Shown here: positions 1 through 9,093 of the stretch, in pieces | Layout of the letters: each line of letters starts with the position of its first letter | Numbering within the stretch: the first letter of the stretch is position 1 | DNA from: Cyanobium gracile PCC 6307 | Lineage (GTDB): Bacteria; Cyanobacteriota; Cyanobacteriia; PCC-6307; Cyanobiaceae | Length of the DNA: 64,000 nt | NCBI RefSeq assembly: GCF_000316515.1 | Contig: NC_019675.1 | Location: 1,451,964 to 1,515,963, forward strand | Reading direction: 5' to 3' | Made by a program: the position numbers and the translations under genes | Notes under the pieces: generated by a model | Seen by the model: the letters and a program-made list of their open reading frames with translations, nothing else | Told to the model about the DNA's origin: nothing | Database searches by the model: none

Positions 1-315
1 GGCTGTGGGCTTGTAGTCGTCGACGCTGCGATGGGCCGCCATCTGGTCTCCCATGCGGCGCAGGTAGAGATCCTGATACCACTGCACCGCGTCGGCCTGG
101 AAGGCCTCCAGGGCCGCCCGGACGCTGGCGAAGCGCTGGCTGACGAGACCGCTGGGAGCGCACTGTTTCCAGATCAGCACCTCCTCGAAGCCGAGGCCCC
201 GGCGCCACTGGCGCTGCTCGGAGAGGTAGCAGTGGGTTTCGGGACCGTTGATCCAGAAGAGCCGCCCGTGCTCGTCGATGAAATGCCGTTCCCGCCGCTT
301 GCTGATGCGTGTCAT
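1..315 (-). CDS. Conserved hypothetical protein, C-terminus cut off by window edge
   Basis: On the minus strand an ATG at 315 opens a frame that runs off the left edge without a stop, giving at least 105 residues. The start reads MTRISKRRERHFIDEHGR and continues as a soluble sequence with many charged and aromatic residues and no membrane segment. I do not recognise the family. Codon use and GC content match neighbouring genes, and the competing plus-strand frame at 31-477 has a proline/alanine-rich composition typical of an antisense shadow. It is transcribed divergently from the CP12 gene, with about 190 bp between the two starts, so promoters for both probably lie in 316-505. Confidence 0.55.
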   Translation of the reverse strand, partial: MTRISKRRERHFIDEHGRLFWINGPETHCYLSEQRQWRRGLGFEEVLIWKQCAPSGLVSQRFASVRAALEAFQADAVQWYQDLYLRRMGDQMAAHRSVDDYKPTA

Positions 316-505
316 GGGCCAACCGGGGCACTGTCCATTCCGCTGCTAGCCACGGGGGAGCCCCCAACGCAGCCGCCGGCGCCGGGTTTGCAACGGTCAG
401 GCCCCGGCCGGCGGCATGTGCGGAGACCCACAGGAGACGGCGATCCCCCAGCCTCGACCGTATGGTGTCTGCGGTGAGTTCCGACCCGTGACGGCCGGTT
501 TTTGC

Positions 506-724
506 ATGAAGACGATCGACGATCACATCGAGAAGGACAAAGTCGAGATCGAATCGGCCAAGGCCGACGGCAATCTCGGCAAGGTGCGCCACCTCGAGGA
601 GGAGCTCAAGGCCCTCAACGAGTACAAGGAGCACCACCCCGAGGACAACCATGACCCCACCCCCCTGGAGGTCTACTGCGACCTCAACCCCGAAGCTCCC
701 GAGTGCCGCGTCTACGACGACTGA
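506..724 (+). CDS. cp12: CP12 family protein, Calvin-cycle regulator
   Basis: CP12 is a small disordered cytosolic protein that, when oxidised, bridges glyceraldehyde-3-phosphate dehydrogenase and phosphoribulokinase and switches off the Calvin cycle in the dark. The 72-residue product ends in [19 protein letters not shown], the typical C-terminal GAPDH-binding tail, with one cysteine pair at about residues 58 and 67. The N-terminal cysteine pair and the AWD-VEEL core of plant CP12 are absent; the central part is a charged helix (residues 14-46). Known alpha-cyanobacterial CP12s often have this short one-pair form. The ATG at 506 is chosen because it gives the family length; an upstream in-frame ATG at 416 would add unrelated sequence. 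Confidence 0.9.
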   Translation: MKTIDDHIEKDKVEIESAKADGNLGKVRHLEEELKALNEYKEHHPEDNHDPTPLEVYCDLNPEAPECRVYDD

Positions 725-736
725 CCGATTCCGGAA

Positions 737-1730
737 TCAGGCAATACCCAGCTGGCCCCACACGGCGGCCAGCAGGGCATCGAGGCCTTGGGAGGCCGCC
801 GCCGAAATCACCAGCGGGGGCTCGGCCGATGTGAGCGTCGACGGCGGCCACCAGCTCCTCGAGCTCGGCGGCATCCCGCAGCTCCATCTTGTTGAGCACC
901 ACCAGGCGGGGGCGCTCACTGAGGCCATGGCCGTAGGCGGCCAGCTCCTCCTCCACCACCCGCAGATCCGCCAGCACATCCTCCGCCCCCGCATCCACCA
1001 GATGCAGCAGCAAACGAGTGCGTTCGATGTGCCGCAGGAAGTCATGGCCCAGGCCGGCGCCGCGCGCCGCGCCCGCGATCAGGCCGGGGATGTCGGCGAA
1101 GACGGTGCCATCCCCGCTCGGGCGCCGCACCACCCCCAGATTGGGCACCAAGGTGGTGAAGGGGTAGTCGGCAATCTTGGGCCGGGCCGCCGAGAGCACG
1201 GCGATCAGGGTGCTCTTGCCGGCGTTCGGCAGGCCGATGATCCCCACCTCGGCCAGCAGCTTGAGTTCCAGCTGCAGCAGCCATTCCTCCCCCTCCTTGC
1301 CCTCGGTGAACTTCTCCGGCGCCCGGTTGCGGTTGCTGAGGTAGTGGGCGTTGCCCAGGCCCCCCCGGCCACCGGCCGCCACCAGCAGCTCCTCACCGGC
1401 GTTGGTGAGGTCCCCCAGCAGGATGCCGGTGCGGCAGTCGCGCACCTCCGTGCCGCAGGGCACCCGGATCGTCAGGGTGGAGGCACTGGCCCCGGTGGAG
1501 CGATTCGGCCCGCCACGGCGGCCATCGTCGGCGGCGAACAGGCGCCGGTACTTGAAATCCAGCAGGGTCTGGAGGTTGGCATCGGCGACGAGGAGCACGT
1601 CACCGCCGCGGCCACCGTCGCCACCGGAGGGCCCGCCGGCGGGGACGTACTTCTCACGACGGAAGGCCACGATGCCGTCGCCGCCGCGGCCGGCGCGCAC
1701 GGCGATGCGGGCCTGATCGATGAACTGCAA
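737..1730 (-). CDS. obgE: GTPase Obg/CgtA, with an apparent +1 frameshift near the 3' end
   Basis: Obg is an essential ribosome-assembly GTPase. Residues 1-158 form the glycine-rich OBG fold ([18 protein letters not shown]), followed by the G domain: G1 GLPNAGKST (about 166-174), G3 DIPGLI (213-218), G4 NKME (280-283). The start is a TTG at 1730, which gives the family N-terminus; the longer upstream ATG would run into the divergent ABC gene. The frame then leaves the Obg sequence after about residue 304. The expected ending ([19 protein letters not shown], then a TGA at 737-739) is found in another frame. The shift maps to a five-G run at 816-820 on the plus strand; four Gs would restore a 330-residue protein. 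It may be an assembly error, a true mutation or recoding. Confidence 0.88.
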
Positions 1731-1794
1731 GGAAGGGGTTCGGCCGGGGCGCGGATGAGGAACAACCCTAGGATCCCCCGGTTGCACCCCTGGT

Positions 1795-3033
1795 TTGGCC
1801 GAGGTCCGCTTCGAGAAGGTCGGCAAGACCTACCCGCCCCGTCGCGGCGGCAGGCCGGTGGAGGTGCTGCGCCAGCTCGACCTGCACATCCAGGACGGTG
1901 AATTCCTCGTGCTGGTCGGCCCTTCGGGCTGCGGCAAGAGCACCCTGCTGCGCCTGCTGGCGGGGCTGGAAGCCACCACGGCGGGCGAGATCTACGTGGG
2001 GGAACGTCCCGTGAGCCGGCTGCGGCCGGCCCAGCGCGACGTGGCGATGGTGTTCCAGAGCTACGCGCTCTACCCCCACCTCAGCGTGGCCGACAACATC
2101 GGCTTCGGCCTGCGCCGCAGCCGCCACCGCAGCCTGCCCCAGCAGCTTCAGGACAGCCTGCACCGGGCCACCAGCCGCCTGCCCGCGGCCCTGCGGATCG
2201 GCTCCGAGCGGGAGCGTCGCATCGCGGCGCGCGTCGACGAAGTGGCCGCCACCCTGGAGCTGGAGCCGCTGCTGCAGCGCCGGCCCAAGGAGCTCTCCGG
2301 CGGCCAGAAGCAGCGGGTGGCGCTGGGCCGGGCCATCGCCCGCCAGCCGGCGGTGTTCCTGATGGATGAACCCCTCAGCAACCTGGACGCCAAGCTGCGC
2401 ACCGGCACCCGCACCCAGATCGTGGAGCTGCAGCGGCGCCTGGGCACCACCACCCTCTACGTCACCCACGACCAGGTGGAGGCGATGACCATGGGCCACC
2501 GCATCGCCGTGCTCAACGAGGGCCGGCTGCAGCAGCTGGGCACCCCGATGCAGCTGTACCAGTGGCCGTCCAACCTGTTCGTGGCCCAGTTCATCGGCAG
2601 CCCGGCGATGAACCTGCTGCCGGTGGAGGTGGCCGGTTCCGCCCAGCTGCTGCTGGGGGGGCGGCGCTTCCCGGTGGAGGGTCCGATGGCCGACCTGCTG
2701 GGCGACTGGATCGGCCACCGGATCACCGGCGGCCTGCGGCCGGAGCACCTGCGGCTGGCCCCGGCCACCAACCGCAACCTGGCGGCGGAGGTGAGCCACT
2801 GCGAGGCCCTGGGCAACGAGCAACTCGTCACCTGCCGGCTGCTGGAGGGCAGCCACCTGGTGCTGGTGCGGGCCAGCCCGGACCAGAACGTGACCGTGGG
2901 CCAGACCGTGCATCTGGATGTGGAGCCCACGGGCTGGCGCCTGTTCGACGGGCTCGGGGCGGCCCTGCTGCCGGCCGAGGCCACCACCCCGCCGCCACGA
3001 CAGGAACCCCAGCTGCCCGCCATCAGCCACTGA
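1795..3033 (+). CDS. MalK/UgpC/GgtA-type ABC transporter ATP-binding protein
   Basis: Nucleotide-binding subunit of a carbohydrate or compatible-solute importer, 412 residues. It shows Walker [10 protein letters not shown] (42-50), Q-loop in FQSYALYPH, signature LSGGQKQR, Walker [13 protein letters not shown], an H-loop in [13 protein letters not shown] and a C-terminal TOBE/OB domain (about 270-390) as in MalK. Between the Q-loop region and the signature there is an extra segment of roughly 30 residues ([20 protein letters not shown] and on) not present in E. coli MalK. GgtA of the glucosylglycerol/sucrose/trehalose system is the likeliest cyanobacterial equivalent, but no permease or binding protein is nearby. 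The start is TTG at 1795, 64 bp from the divergent obgE start. Confidence 0.9.
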   Translation: MAEVRFEKVGKTYPPRRGGRPVEVLRQLDLHIQDGEFLVLVGPSGCGKSTLLRLLAGLEATTAGEIYVGERPVSRLRPAQRDVAMVFQSYALYPHLSVADNIGFGLRRSRHRSLPQQLQDSLHRATSRLPAALRIGSERERRIAARVDEVAATLELEPLLQRRPKELSGGQKQRVALGRAIARQPAVFLMDEPLSNLDAKLRTGTRTQIVELQRRLGTTTLYVTHDQVEAMTMGHRIAVLNEGRLQQLGTPMQLYQWPSNLFVAQFIGSPAMNLLPVEVAGSAQLLLGGRRFPVEGPMADLLGDWIGHRITGGLRPEHLRLAPATNRNLAAEVSHCEALGNEQLVTCRLLEGSHLVLVRASPDQNVTVGQTVHLDVEPTGWRLFDGLGAALLPAEATTPPPRQEPQLPAISH

Positions 3034-3065
3034 CCCATCAGCCACTGACCCATCAGCCCCTGAGC
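3021..3065. repeat. Three tandem copies of a 15-bp unit across a stop codon
   Basis: The unit catcagccactgacc occurs exactly at 3021-3035 and 3036-3050, and with two mismatches at 3051-3065. The first copy contains the TGA that ends the ABC ATPase gene, and each further copy repeats an in-phase TGA because 15 is a multiple of three. It looks like recent slippage duplication at the gene end. Confidence 0.9.
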
Positions 3066-3078
3066 CGCCGGCAGGGCC

Positions 3079-5541
3079 TCACTTCACCCAGATGACGCTG
3101 CAGCCGGGCCCCCCGTCCCCCTGATCGGCATCGCTGACCCGCTCCACCCAGGGCAGACCGGAGAGCCATTCCCGCAGGCCCCGCTTGAGCTTGCCGGTGC
3201 CGATGCCGTGGATCACCCACACCGGGCCGTTGGCACCGCGCAGGCGCTCCTCCACCGCAGCCTCGGCCTCGTGCACCCGCAGACCGCGCACGTCCACGGT
3301 GTTGCCCTCGGTGCGCACCTCGGGCCCACGGCTGCCGGGGGACCGGCGGCTGCGGATGCGCACCTGGGGCGGCGGCTCGGGGGGGGCCGGCTTCTCGCCG
3401 TGCAGCCCCTCGATGCCGGCGAGTTCCACCGTCAGCCGCAGCACGCCGCAGCGGACGCTGAGCTCACTGCCGTCGTCGGAGATCGCCAGCACCTCAGCGG
3501 CCTTGCCCAGGGCCAGCAGCCGGATGCGATCGCCCACCCGGGGCCGCCAGCCGCCGTGGTCGCGCCGCTCCGGCAGGGGCCGGTGCTGCTGCTCGAGGCG
3601 CCGCAGCCGCTGGCCGGCCTGGCGGGCCGTCTCGCCGGCCACCCGTCCGCCCACGCGCACCTCCTGGCCCACCGAGCGCAGCCGCCGGATCAGCCGCCGC
3701 ACCTCCCCCTGCCCCTCCCGGATCGACAGCTCCAGCCGCTGGCGGCGCTGCTCCTGCAGTTCCGCCGACTGCTCCTTCTGCTGCGACCAGCGCTGCAGCA
3801 GTTCCTCGTGGAGCAGTTCGGTGCGGGCCAGCAGCGCCGCCGCCGCCTCGGCCGCCTCCTGCTGGCGCTGGCGCTCCTGCTCCAGACCCTCGATCACCCG
3901 GTTGACGTCTCCCTCGCCGCCGGGCTCCAGCTGGGCGGCGGCCACCGCCAGCACGGCGGGGTCGAGCCCCAGGCGGGAGGCGATCGCCAGGGCGTTGCTG
4001 CGGCCGGGGATGCCCCACTGCAGCCGGTAGGTGGGCGAGAGGGTCTCCACGTCGAAGGCCACCGACGCATTCTCGAAACGGGGATCGGCGTACTTGAGCG
4101 CCTTGAGTTCGCCGAAGTGGGTGGTGGCGACGGTGAGGCGGGCGCGGTCGGCGAGGTGGCGCAGCAGGGCGGCGGCCAGGGCGCTGCCCTCGGTGGGATC
4201 GGTGCCGGCCCCCACCTCGTCGAGCAGCACTAGGGACGCCGGACCCTGGGGCAGGGCCGCCCCCTCCGGGAAGCCCGCCCCTGCCGGCAAGGCCGCCAGA
4301 ATCCGGGCGATACGGCGGATGTGGCCGCTGAAGGTGGAGAGGTTCTGCTGCAGCGACTGCTCGTCGCCGATGTCGGCCAGCACCTGGCCGCACCAGGGCA
4401 GCCTTGGGGTACCGGCGCAGGGCAGGAACAGGCCGGCGCGGGCCATCAGGGCCGCCAGCCCCAGGCTCTTGAGGGTCACCGTCTTGCCGCCGGTGTTGGG
4501 ACCCGTGATCGCCACCACCCGCAGCTCGGGCCCCACCCGGATGGTCACGGGCACCACCGGCCGGCCGCCCTCGCGCCGCTCCTGCCAGAGCAGCAGGGGG
4601 TGGCGCAGGTCGCAGAGCTCGAAGGGGGCGTCGGCCGAATCGGCCAGCTCGGGCCGCACCGCCCCCAGCCACTGGCCGTAGCGGGCCCGGGCCAGGCCCG
4701 CGTCGATCCGCACCAGCACCTGCTGGAGGTGGTCGAGGGGTTCGGCCTGCTCGCCCACCAGGGCGCTGAGCTCGCTGCGCACCTGCCGCTCCAGCTCCCG
4801 CTCCTGGCCCTCGGCATCGCGGATGCGGTTGCCCAGGGGAATCACCGCCTGGGGTTCCACGTACACTGTGCTGCCGGAGGCGGAACTGTCGTGCACCAGG
4901 CCGCCCACCTGGGCGGCGGCACCCGCCTTCACCGCCAGCACCGGCCGGCCGCCCCGCTCGCTCACCACCGTGTCCTGGAGCAGAGAGCCGTAGCGGCGCA
5001 CCAGCTCCTGCAGCCGGTCGCGCCGTTCGGCGCGCAGGGCCAGCAGCTGGCGCCGCACCGCCTCCAGGGGGCCGCTGGCCCGATCCGCCACCCGGCCGCC
5101 CTCCTCGAGGCAGAAGTGGAGCCGCTGCTCCAGCTCCGGCAGGGTGCGCAGTTCGGCCACCAAGGCGGTGGTGACGGGACGCAGCTCCGGGTCCTCGATC
5201 TGGCGCCGCAGCCGCCGCGCCGTCGCCAGGGTGGCGGCCAGCGCCAGCAGCTCCTCGCCGCCGGCGCAGCCCCCCTTGGCGCAGAGGGCCACCGTGGCGG
5301 CGATGTCCCCGGCCCCCTGCAGGCTCAGGCCCCCCTCGCAGAGGCCGTCGAGGGCCAGCAGCTCGGTGGTTTCCAGCAGCAGGCGGCGGCTCTCGGCCGG
5401 ATGGTCCGGCAGGCCGAGACCGGCGCAGTGGCGGCGGCCGGCGACGGTACCGGCGAAACCGGCCAGGTGCTCGGCCAGCCGGGGCCACTCCAGCAGCTCC
5501 AGGGTGTCCTGGTGGATCTCGCTCACAGGGGGTGCGCTCAC
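3079..5541 (-). CDS. mutS2: Endonuclease MutS2
   Basis: MutS2 is a MutS paralogue without the mismatch-recognition domain; it acts on branched DNA and, in some bacteria, on collided ribosomes. The 820-residue product has the helical core (about 1-330), ATPase Walker A GPNTGGKT (347-354), Walker B VLLDEVGAGTDPTEG (about 440), a long coiled-coil segment (about 540-640) and a C-terminal Smr nuclease domain with VDVRGLRVHEAEAAVEERL and HGIGTGKLKRGL. Length and domain order are normal. Its ATG at 5541 overlaps the stop of the upstream VOC gene by four bases (ATGA), so the two are probably translated together. Confidence 0.95.
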   Translation of the reverse strand: MSAPPVSEIHQDTLELLEWPRLAEHLAGFAGTVAGRRHCAGLGLPDHPAESRRLLLETTELLALDGLCEGGLSLQGAGDIAATVALCAKGGCAGGEELLALAATLATARRLRRQIEDPELRPVTTALVAELRTLPELEQRLHFCLEEGGRVADRASGPLEAVRRQLLALRAERRDRLQELVRRYGSLLQDTVVSERGGRPVLAVKAGAAAQVGGLVHDSSASGSTVYVEPQAVIPLGNRIRDAEGQERELERQVRSELSALVGEQAEPLDHLQQVLVRIDAGLARARYGQWLGAVRPELADSADAPFELCDLRHPLLLWQERREGGRPVVPVTIRVGPELRVVAITGPNTGGKTVTLKSLGLAALMARAGLFLPCAGTPRLPWCGQVLADIGDEQSLQQNLSTFSGHIRRIARILAALPAGAGFPEGAALPQGPASLVLLDEVGAGTDPTEGSALAAALLRHLADRARLTVATTHFGELKALKYADPRFENASVAFDVETLSPTYRLQWGIPGRSNALAIASRLGLDPAVLAVAAAQLEPGGEGDVNRVIEGLEQERQRQQEAAEAAAALLARTELLHEELLQRWSQQKEQSAELQEQRRQRLELSIREGQGEVRRLIRRLRSVGQEVRVGGRVAGETARQAGQRLRRLEQQHRPLPERRDHGGWRPRVGDRIRLLALGKAAEVLAISDDGSELSVRCGVLRLTVELAGIEGLHGEKPAPPEPPPQVRIRSRRSPGSRGPEVRTEGNTVDVRGLRVHEAEAAVEERLRGANGPVWVIHGIGTGKLKRGLREWLSGLPWVERVSDADQGDGGPGCSVIWVK

Positions 5542-5957
5542 CCCGCCGGTGCGACGGGGGCGGGGGCAGGGGCGGGGATGGCGGCGGCTCCCACGTTGGA
5601 GGGAATGCCGGCGGCGGGCTCGTAGAGCATCTCCAGCCAGTTGCCCTCCGGATCCTGCAGGTAGAAGGAGGCGGTGCCGTCCCGATGGTCGTGCACCGGA
5701 CCCACCCGGTGGCCCGCCGCCTCAAGCCGGTCGTGCACCGCATCCACCTCGGCGCGGTCGCTGAAGTGGAAGGCGAAGTGGGGGCCGGCGGCGGTGTAGC
5801 TCGGGCTGAGCAGGGCGATGCCATCGCCGTTGGCGGGCGACTGCATGTAGGCCCAGTCCTGGGCATCCCAGGTGAGGCGCAGCCCCAGCCCCTCGTAGAA
5901 GCGCTTGGCTCGCTCCATGTCCTGGACCCGCACCGCCACGTGGCCGAGACGCGTCAT
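5538..5957 (-). CDS. VOC-family protein, lactoylglutathione-lyase-like
   Basis: A 139-residue vicinal-oxygen-chelate protein. It begins MTRLGHVAVRVQDMERAKRF, carries the two beta-alpha-beta-beta-beta modules of the glyoxalase fold, and has candidate metal ligands H6, E-rich strand residues and the FYLQDPEGNWLEMLYEP motif near residue 108. Glyoxalase I removes methylglyoxal as S-lactoylglutathione; the sequence is compatible with that role but also with other VOC enzymes. After about residue 120 there is an Ala/Pro-rich tail outside the fold. The stop overlaps the mutS2 start by four bases. Confidence 0.85.
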   Translation of the reverse strand: MTRLGHVAVRVQDMERAKRFYEGLGLRLTWDAQDWAYMQSPANGDGIALLSPSYTAAGPHFAFHFSDRAEVDAVHDRLEAAGHRVGPVHDHRDGTASFYLQDPEGNWLEMLYEPAAGIPSNVGAAAIPAPAPAPVAPAG

Positions 5958-6002
5958 GGGAGAGGGCAGCGACGGTTCATCGCACCATTCAAGCGGTGCG
6001 GC

Positions 6003-7004
6003 TCAGCCGTCGCGCAGCCACTGGGCGGCGTCGCAGGCGTGGTAGGTGAGGATCAGGTCGGCGCCGGCCCGCTTGAAGCAGAGCAGGGTTTCCAGCACCA
6101 CGGCCCGCTCGTCGATCCAGCCCCGCTCGGCGGCCGCCTTGACCATGGCGTACTCGCCGCTGACGTTGTAGGCGGCGATGGGCAGCTCGCTTTCGCCCCG
6201 CAGTCGATGGATGACGTCGAGGTAGGCCAGGCCCGGCTTCACCATCAGGATGTCGGCCCCCTCCTGCTCGTCGAGCAGGGCTTCGGTGAGGGCTTCGCGG
6301 CCGTTGGCCGGATCCATCTGGTAGGTGCTCTTGTCCTTGGGGATGGGCTTGCTGCTCACCGCCCGGGGGGCCGAATCCAGCGCCTCGCGGAAGGGGCCGT
6401 AGTAGGCGGAGGCGTACTTGGCGGTGTAGCTGATGATCCCGACGTGCTCGAAACCCTCCTCGTCGAGGGCCTCGCGGATCGCACCCACCCGGCCGTCCAT
6501 CATGTCGCTGGGGCCGATCAGATCGGCTCCGGCCCGGGCCTGGGCCACCGCCTGGCGGCACAGCAGGCTGACGGTCTCGTCGTTGAGCACCACCCCCTCG
6601 CTGCTGACGATGCCGTCATGGCCGTCGCAGGAATAGGGATCGAGGGCCACATCGGTCATGATCGCCATGGCCGGATGCTCCTGCTTGAGGCGCCGGATCG
6701 CCCGGGGAATCAGGCCGCCCTCGTTGAAGCACTCGCTGCCATCCTCGGTCTTGAGGCCGTCGGCCACCTTGGGGAACAGCACCACGCAGCGGATGCCCAG
6801 GTCCCAGGCCCGGCCCACCTCCGCCACCAGCCCCTCCAGGCTCCAGCGCTGGGCGCCGGGCATGGCGCCAATGGGTTCGTTGGACGCGCCCTCGTGCACG
6901 AACAGCGGATAGATGAAATCGGCGGCACTGAGCTGGAACTCCCGCACCATGGCCCTCAGGGCCGGCGTGCGGCGCAGGCGACGGGGACGATACGTGAGAT
7001 CCAT
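6003..7004 (-). CDS. hemB: Delta-aminolevulinic acid dehydratase (porphobilinogen synthase)
   Basis: HemB joins two 5-aminolevulinate molecules to porphobilinogen, an early step to haem, chlorophyll and bilins. The 333-residue protein has the family length. Schiff-base lysines are K196 (SYTAKYASAYYGPFR) and K256 (ILMVKPGLAY). The metal site reads DVALDPYSCDGHDG, the aspartate-rich type associated with magnesium-dependent enzymes of plants and many bacteria rather than the zinc-cysteine type. The ATG at 7004 fits the family start MDLTYRPRRLRRTPALRAMV. It stands alone with about 45 bp to the VOC gene downstream and about 78 bp to the remnant upstream. Confidence 0.97.
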   Translation of the reverse strand: MDLTYRPRRLRRTPALRAMVREFQLSAADFIYPLFVHEGASNEPIGAMPGAQRWSLEGLVAEVGRAWDLGIRCVVLFPKVADGLKTEDGSECFNEGGLIPRAIRRLKQEHPAMAIMTDVALDPYSCDGHDGIVSSEGVVLNDETVSLLCRQAVAQARAGADLIGPSDMMDGRVGAIREALDEEGFEHVGIISYTAKYASAYYGPFREALDSAPRAVSSKPIPKDKSTYQMDPANGREALTEALLDEQEGADILMVKPGLAYLDVIHRLRGESELPIAAYNVSGEYAMVKAAAERGWIDERAVVLETLLCFKRAGADLILTYHACDAAQWLRDG

Positions 7005-7082
7005 GCCGTGATGAACAGTTTGGTGATCCTAAAGCCCCGCCTTCCGGAGATAGCGCCACCGCCCCGAACGGCACCGCTCCCG

Positions 7083-7966
7083 TCAAGAAAACCACGCCCA
7101 GATGGCGATCAGGACAAAGCCAGCACAGGCGGTCAGCTGGAAGACCCGATCCATGCGGTTGATCCTGCGCAAAGCACCGGTCCGCTCCTGCTCACTGGCT
7201 TCTGCGTAGACGTTCGTACCCCAGAGAAACAGCACAAACAGCACCAGGGAGACAATGTAGGCATAGGCATAGAGACAGTCCAGGAACGTGAGGTGGCTCA
7301 ACGACGGCAGCTCAGCCTTGCAGGACTGCTGCAGAAAGATCAGCGTCAGCAGAGCCGTGGAGGGGATGGCCAGCCTGACATCCCCCAGCTCCCCCACCAG
7401 TGAGGGCGCCAGAAGTACAATCAGCATCACGATCAGCAACGGCAGAATCCAGGTTACGAAGCTGGAGAACAGATCACTCCGCATCACCACGTCCGCAGCC
7501 AATCTCGAGTAGTCGAGACCCTCCTGCCCCATCCCCCAGTCGGCTCCATAGGAATGGCTGGAGGAAACAAATCTCACATCCTCAATATCGTACCCATTGA
7601 TGGTTGCATAGGCCCCAATCTGGCTGCTCTTCGAATCACCATCATGAACAAGAACGACGTTCTTGTTCTGGCGAGCGAACACATCAGGAACCACTTCAAA
7701 GAGGATCGGCAGAATCAATCGCTCAAACGGCGATCTCTTCAGATCGACTACCGGAATATAGAGGCTGGCGGAATAGCGAAAAGCTGATAGAAGCGATCGC
7801 CCAGTCGCGCCACCGCCGTCGGGGTATCCGCCTGAATCTGGGCCGAAGAGGAATTGACCTGGTTCATGAGCTCCACAAACTGCAGCGCCGTGATGCCCTG
7901 CTTCTCCAGCAGCTCCTGAACCTCCCTCGGCCACCCTGGGGGATCACCTTCGGAGGTGGCTGGCTC
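7083..7966 (-). pseudogene. Remnant of a pentameric ligand-gated ion channel-like protein
   Basis: The readable part resembles the Cys-loop receptor family: a loop DLKRSPFERLILP like the FPFD signature, a strand ending LDYSRLAADVVMRSDLF, then four membrane helices (ILPLLIVMLIVLLAPSL; LAIPSTALLTLIFLQQ; LTFLDCLYAYAYIVSLVLF; FQLTACAGFVLIAIWAW). Most of the N-terminal extracellular beta-sandwich and any signal peptide are missing. Upstream of about 7782 the channel-like sequence (TAVARLGDRFYQLF) continues in another frame; one missing T in the run at 7779-7782 explains this. That upstream frame runs back to the dnaJ stop with no early ATG; the first one is at 7867. The family call is from motif recognition. 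Lower GC content than neighbours suggests decay or transfer. Confidence 0.55.
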
Positions 7967-8944
7967 CTAGAGGGCCGCGGAGCTGATCCAGTCCTTGCGG
8001 GGGTCGACACTGCGGGCCTGGCGCAGCTGCTCGAGCAGGTCCCGCTCCCGGGGGCTGAGGCTGTCGGGCAGCTTCAGGGTCGGGGTGAACAGCAGATCCC
8101 CCCGGCCGTCCCTCACCGGCCAGCCCTTGCCCTTGAGCCGCAGGCTGCGGCCGAGGGTCATGCCGGGGGGCACCTGGATGGTGGCTTCGCCATCGGGGGT
8201 GGCCACGCGCACCTCGCCCCCCAGGGCCAGTTCGTCGAGGCTGAGGGGAAGCTCGGCCCGCAGCTGGTCGCCATCGAGGCGCCAGACGGGGTGGGGCTGG
8301 AGCTTGAGGGTGAGATAGAGGTCCCCGCGGCGACCCGTGCCGGGCTGCAGGTTGCCCTTGCCCTTCAGCCGCAGACGGCTGCCGTCCTTGACACCGGCGG
8401 GAATGCGCACCTGCACCCGCTCCTCGTTGACGGCGAGGGTGCGCTCGCAGCCGCGGAAGGCATCGGCCACCGGCAGGCTGATGGTGGCCTCGGCATCCAG
8501 CTGCACCTGGGTGGCGCGCTCGGCGCCGGCAGCACCGAAACCGGAGCCGAAGCCACCGGGGAAGCCGCTGCCGAAGCCGAAACCGCCGGGGGCTCCGGCC
8601 GCGGCGCCGCCACCGAAGCGTCCCAGCAGATCATTGATGAAGTCGTCGAAGTTGCCGTAACGGCCGAAGTCGACATCCACACCGGGGGCACCGCCGCCAC
8701 TGCCGCCCATCTGGTTCCAGTACTGGCCGAACTGCTCATAGCGACGGCGCTTCTCGGGATCGGAGAGCACTTCATAGGCTTCGCTGATCTCCTTGAAGCG
8801 AGCCTCGGCGGAGGCATCGCCTGGATTCACATCCGGGTGGTACTGGCGGGCGAGCTTGCGGAAGGCCCGTTTGATGCCGTCGGCATCGGTGCCCCTTTCC
8901 ACACCCAGAACTTTGAAGTAGTCGCGGTAACCGTTCACGCTCAT
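7967..8944 (-). CDS. DnaJ/CbpA-type co-chaperone without zinc finger
   Basis: J-domain protein that stimulates DnaK ATPase activity. Residues 6-72 are the J domain with HPD at 36-38. A Gly/Phe-rich linker follows (about 90-150, with [18 protein letters not shown]), then the two C-terminal substrate-binding barrels ([19 protein letters not shown] and [17 protein letters not shown]). The CxxCxGxG zinc repeats of DnaJ proper are absent, so this is a type II protein like CbpA. The ATG at 8944 gives [18 protein letters not shown]; an upstream ATG at 9094 would add sequence unrelated to J proteins. The TAG stop is followed in phase by the channel-like remnant. Confidence 0.93.
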   Translation of the reverse strand: MSVNGYRDYFKVLGVERGTDADGIKRAFRKLARQYHPDVNPGDASAEARFKEISEAYEVLSDPEKRRRYEQFGQYWNQMGGSGGGAPGVDVDFGRYGNFDDFINDLLGRFGGGAAAGAPGGFGFGSGFPGGFGSGFGAAGAERATQVQLDAEATISLPVADAFRGCERTLAVNEERVQVRIPAGVKDGSRLRLKGKGNLQPGTGRRGDLYLTLKLQPHPVWRLDGDQLRAELPLSLDELALGGEVRVATPDGEATIQVPPGMTLGRSLRLKGKGWPVRDGRGDLLFTPTLKLPDSLSPRERDLLEQLRQARSVDPRKDWISSAAL

Positions 8945-9093
8945 CTCGTCTCGCTCATTTCGCCAGGGCGCCCGGTCACCGTCGAACCTGGGAATTGTCC
9001 CAGTCCCGCCGCTGAATTCACAGGCCCGGGCAGGGCGGAAGCCCGTACGGCACCGGGGGGCCGGCCTAGATTCCCGGCTACTTCGACCCTTCA

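Noticed and set aside
3494-5866. 790-residue frame antisense-phase to mutS2
   Set aside because: Gly/Pro/Arg-rich shadow in the same strand but another frame; MutS2 motifs are complete in the real frame.
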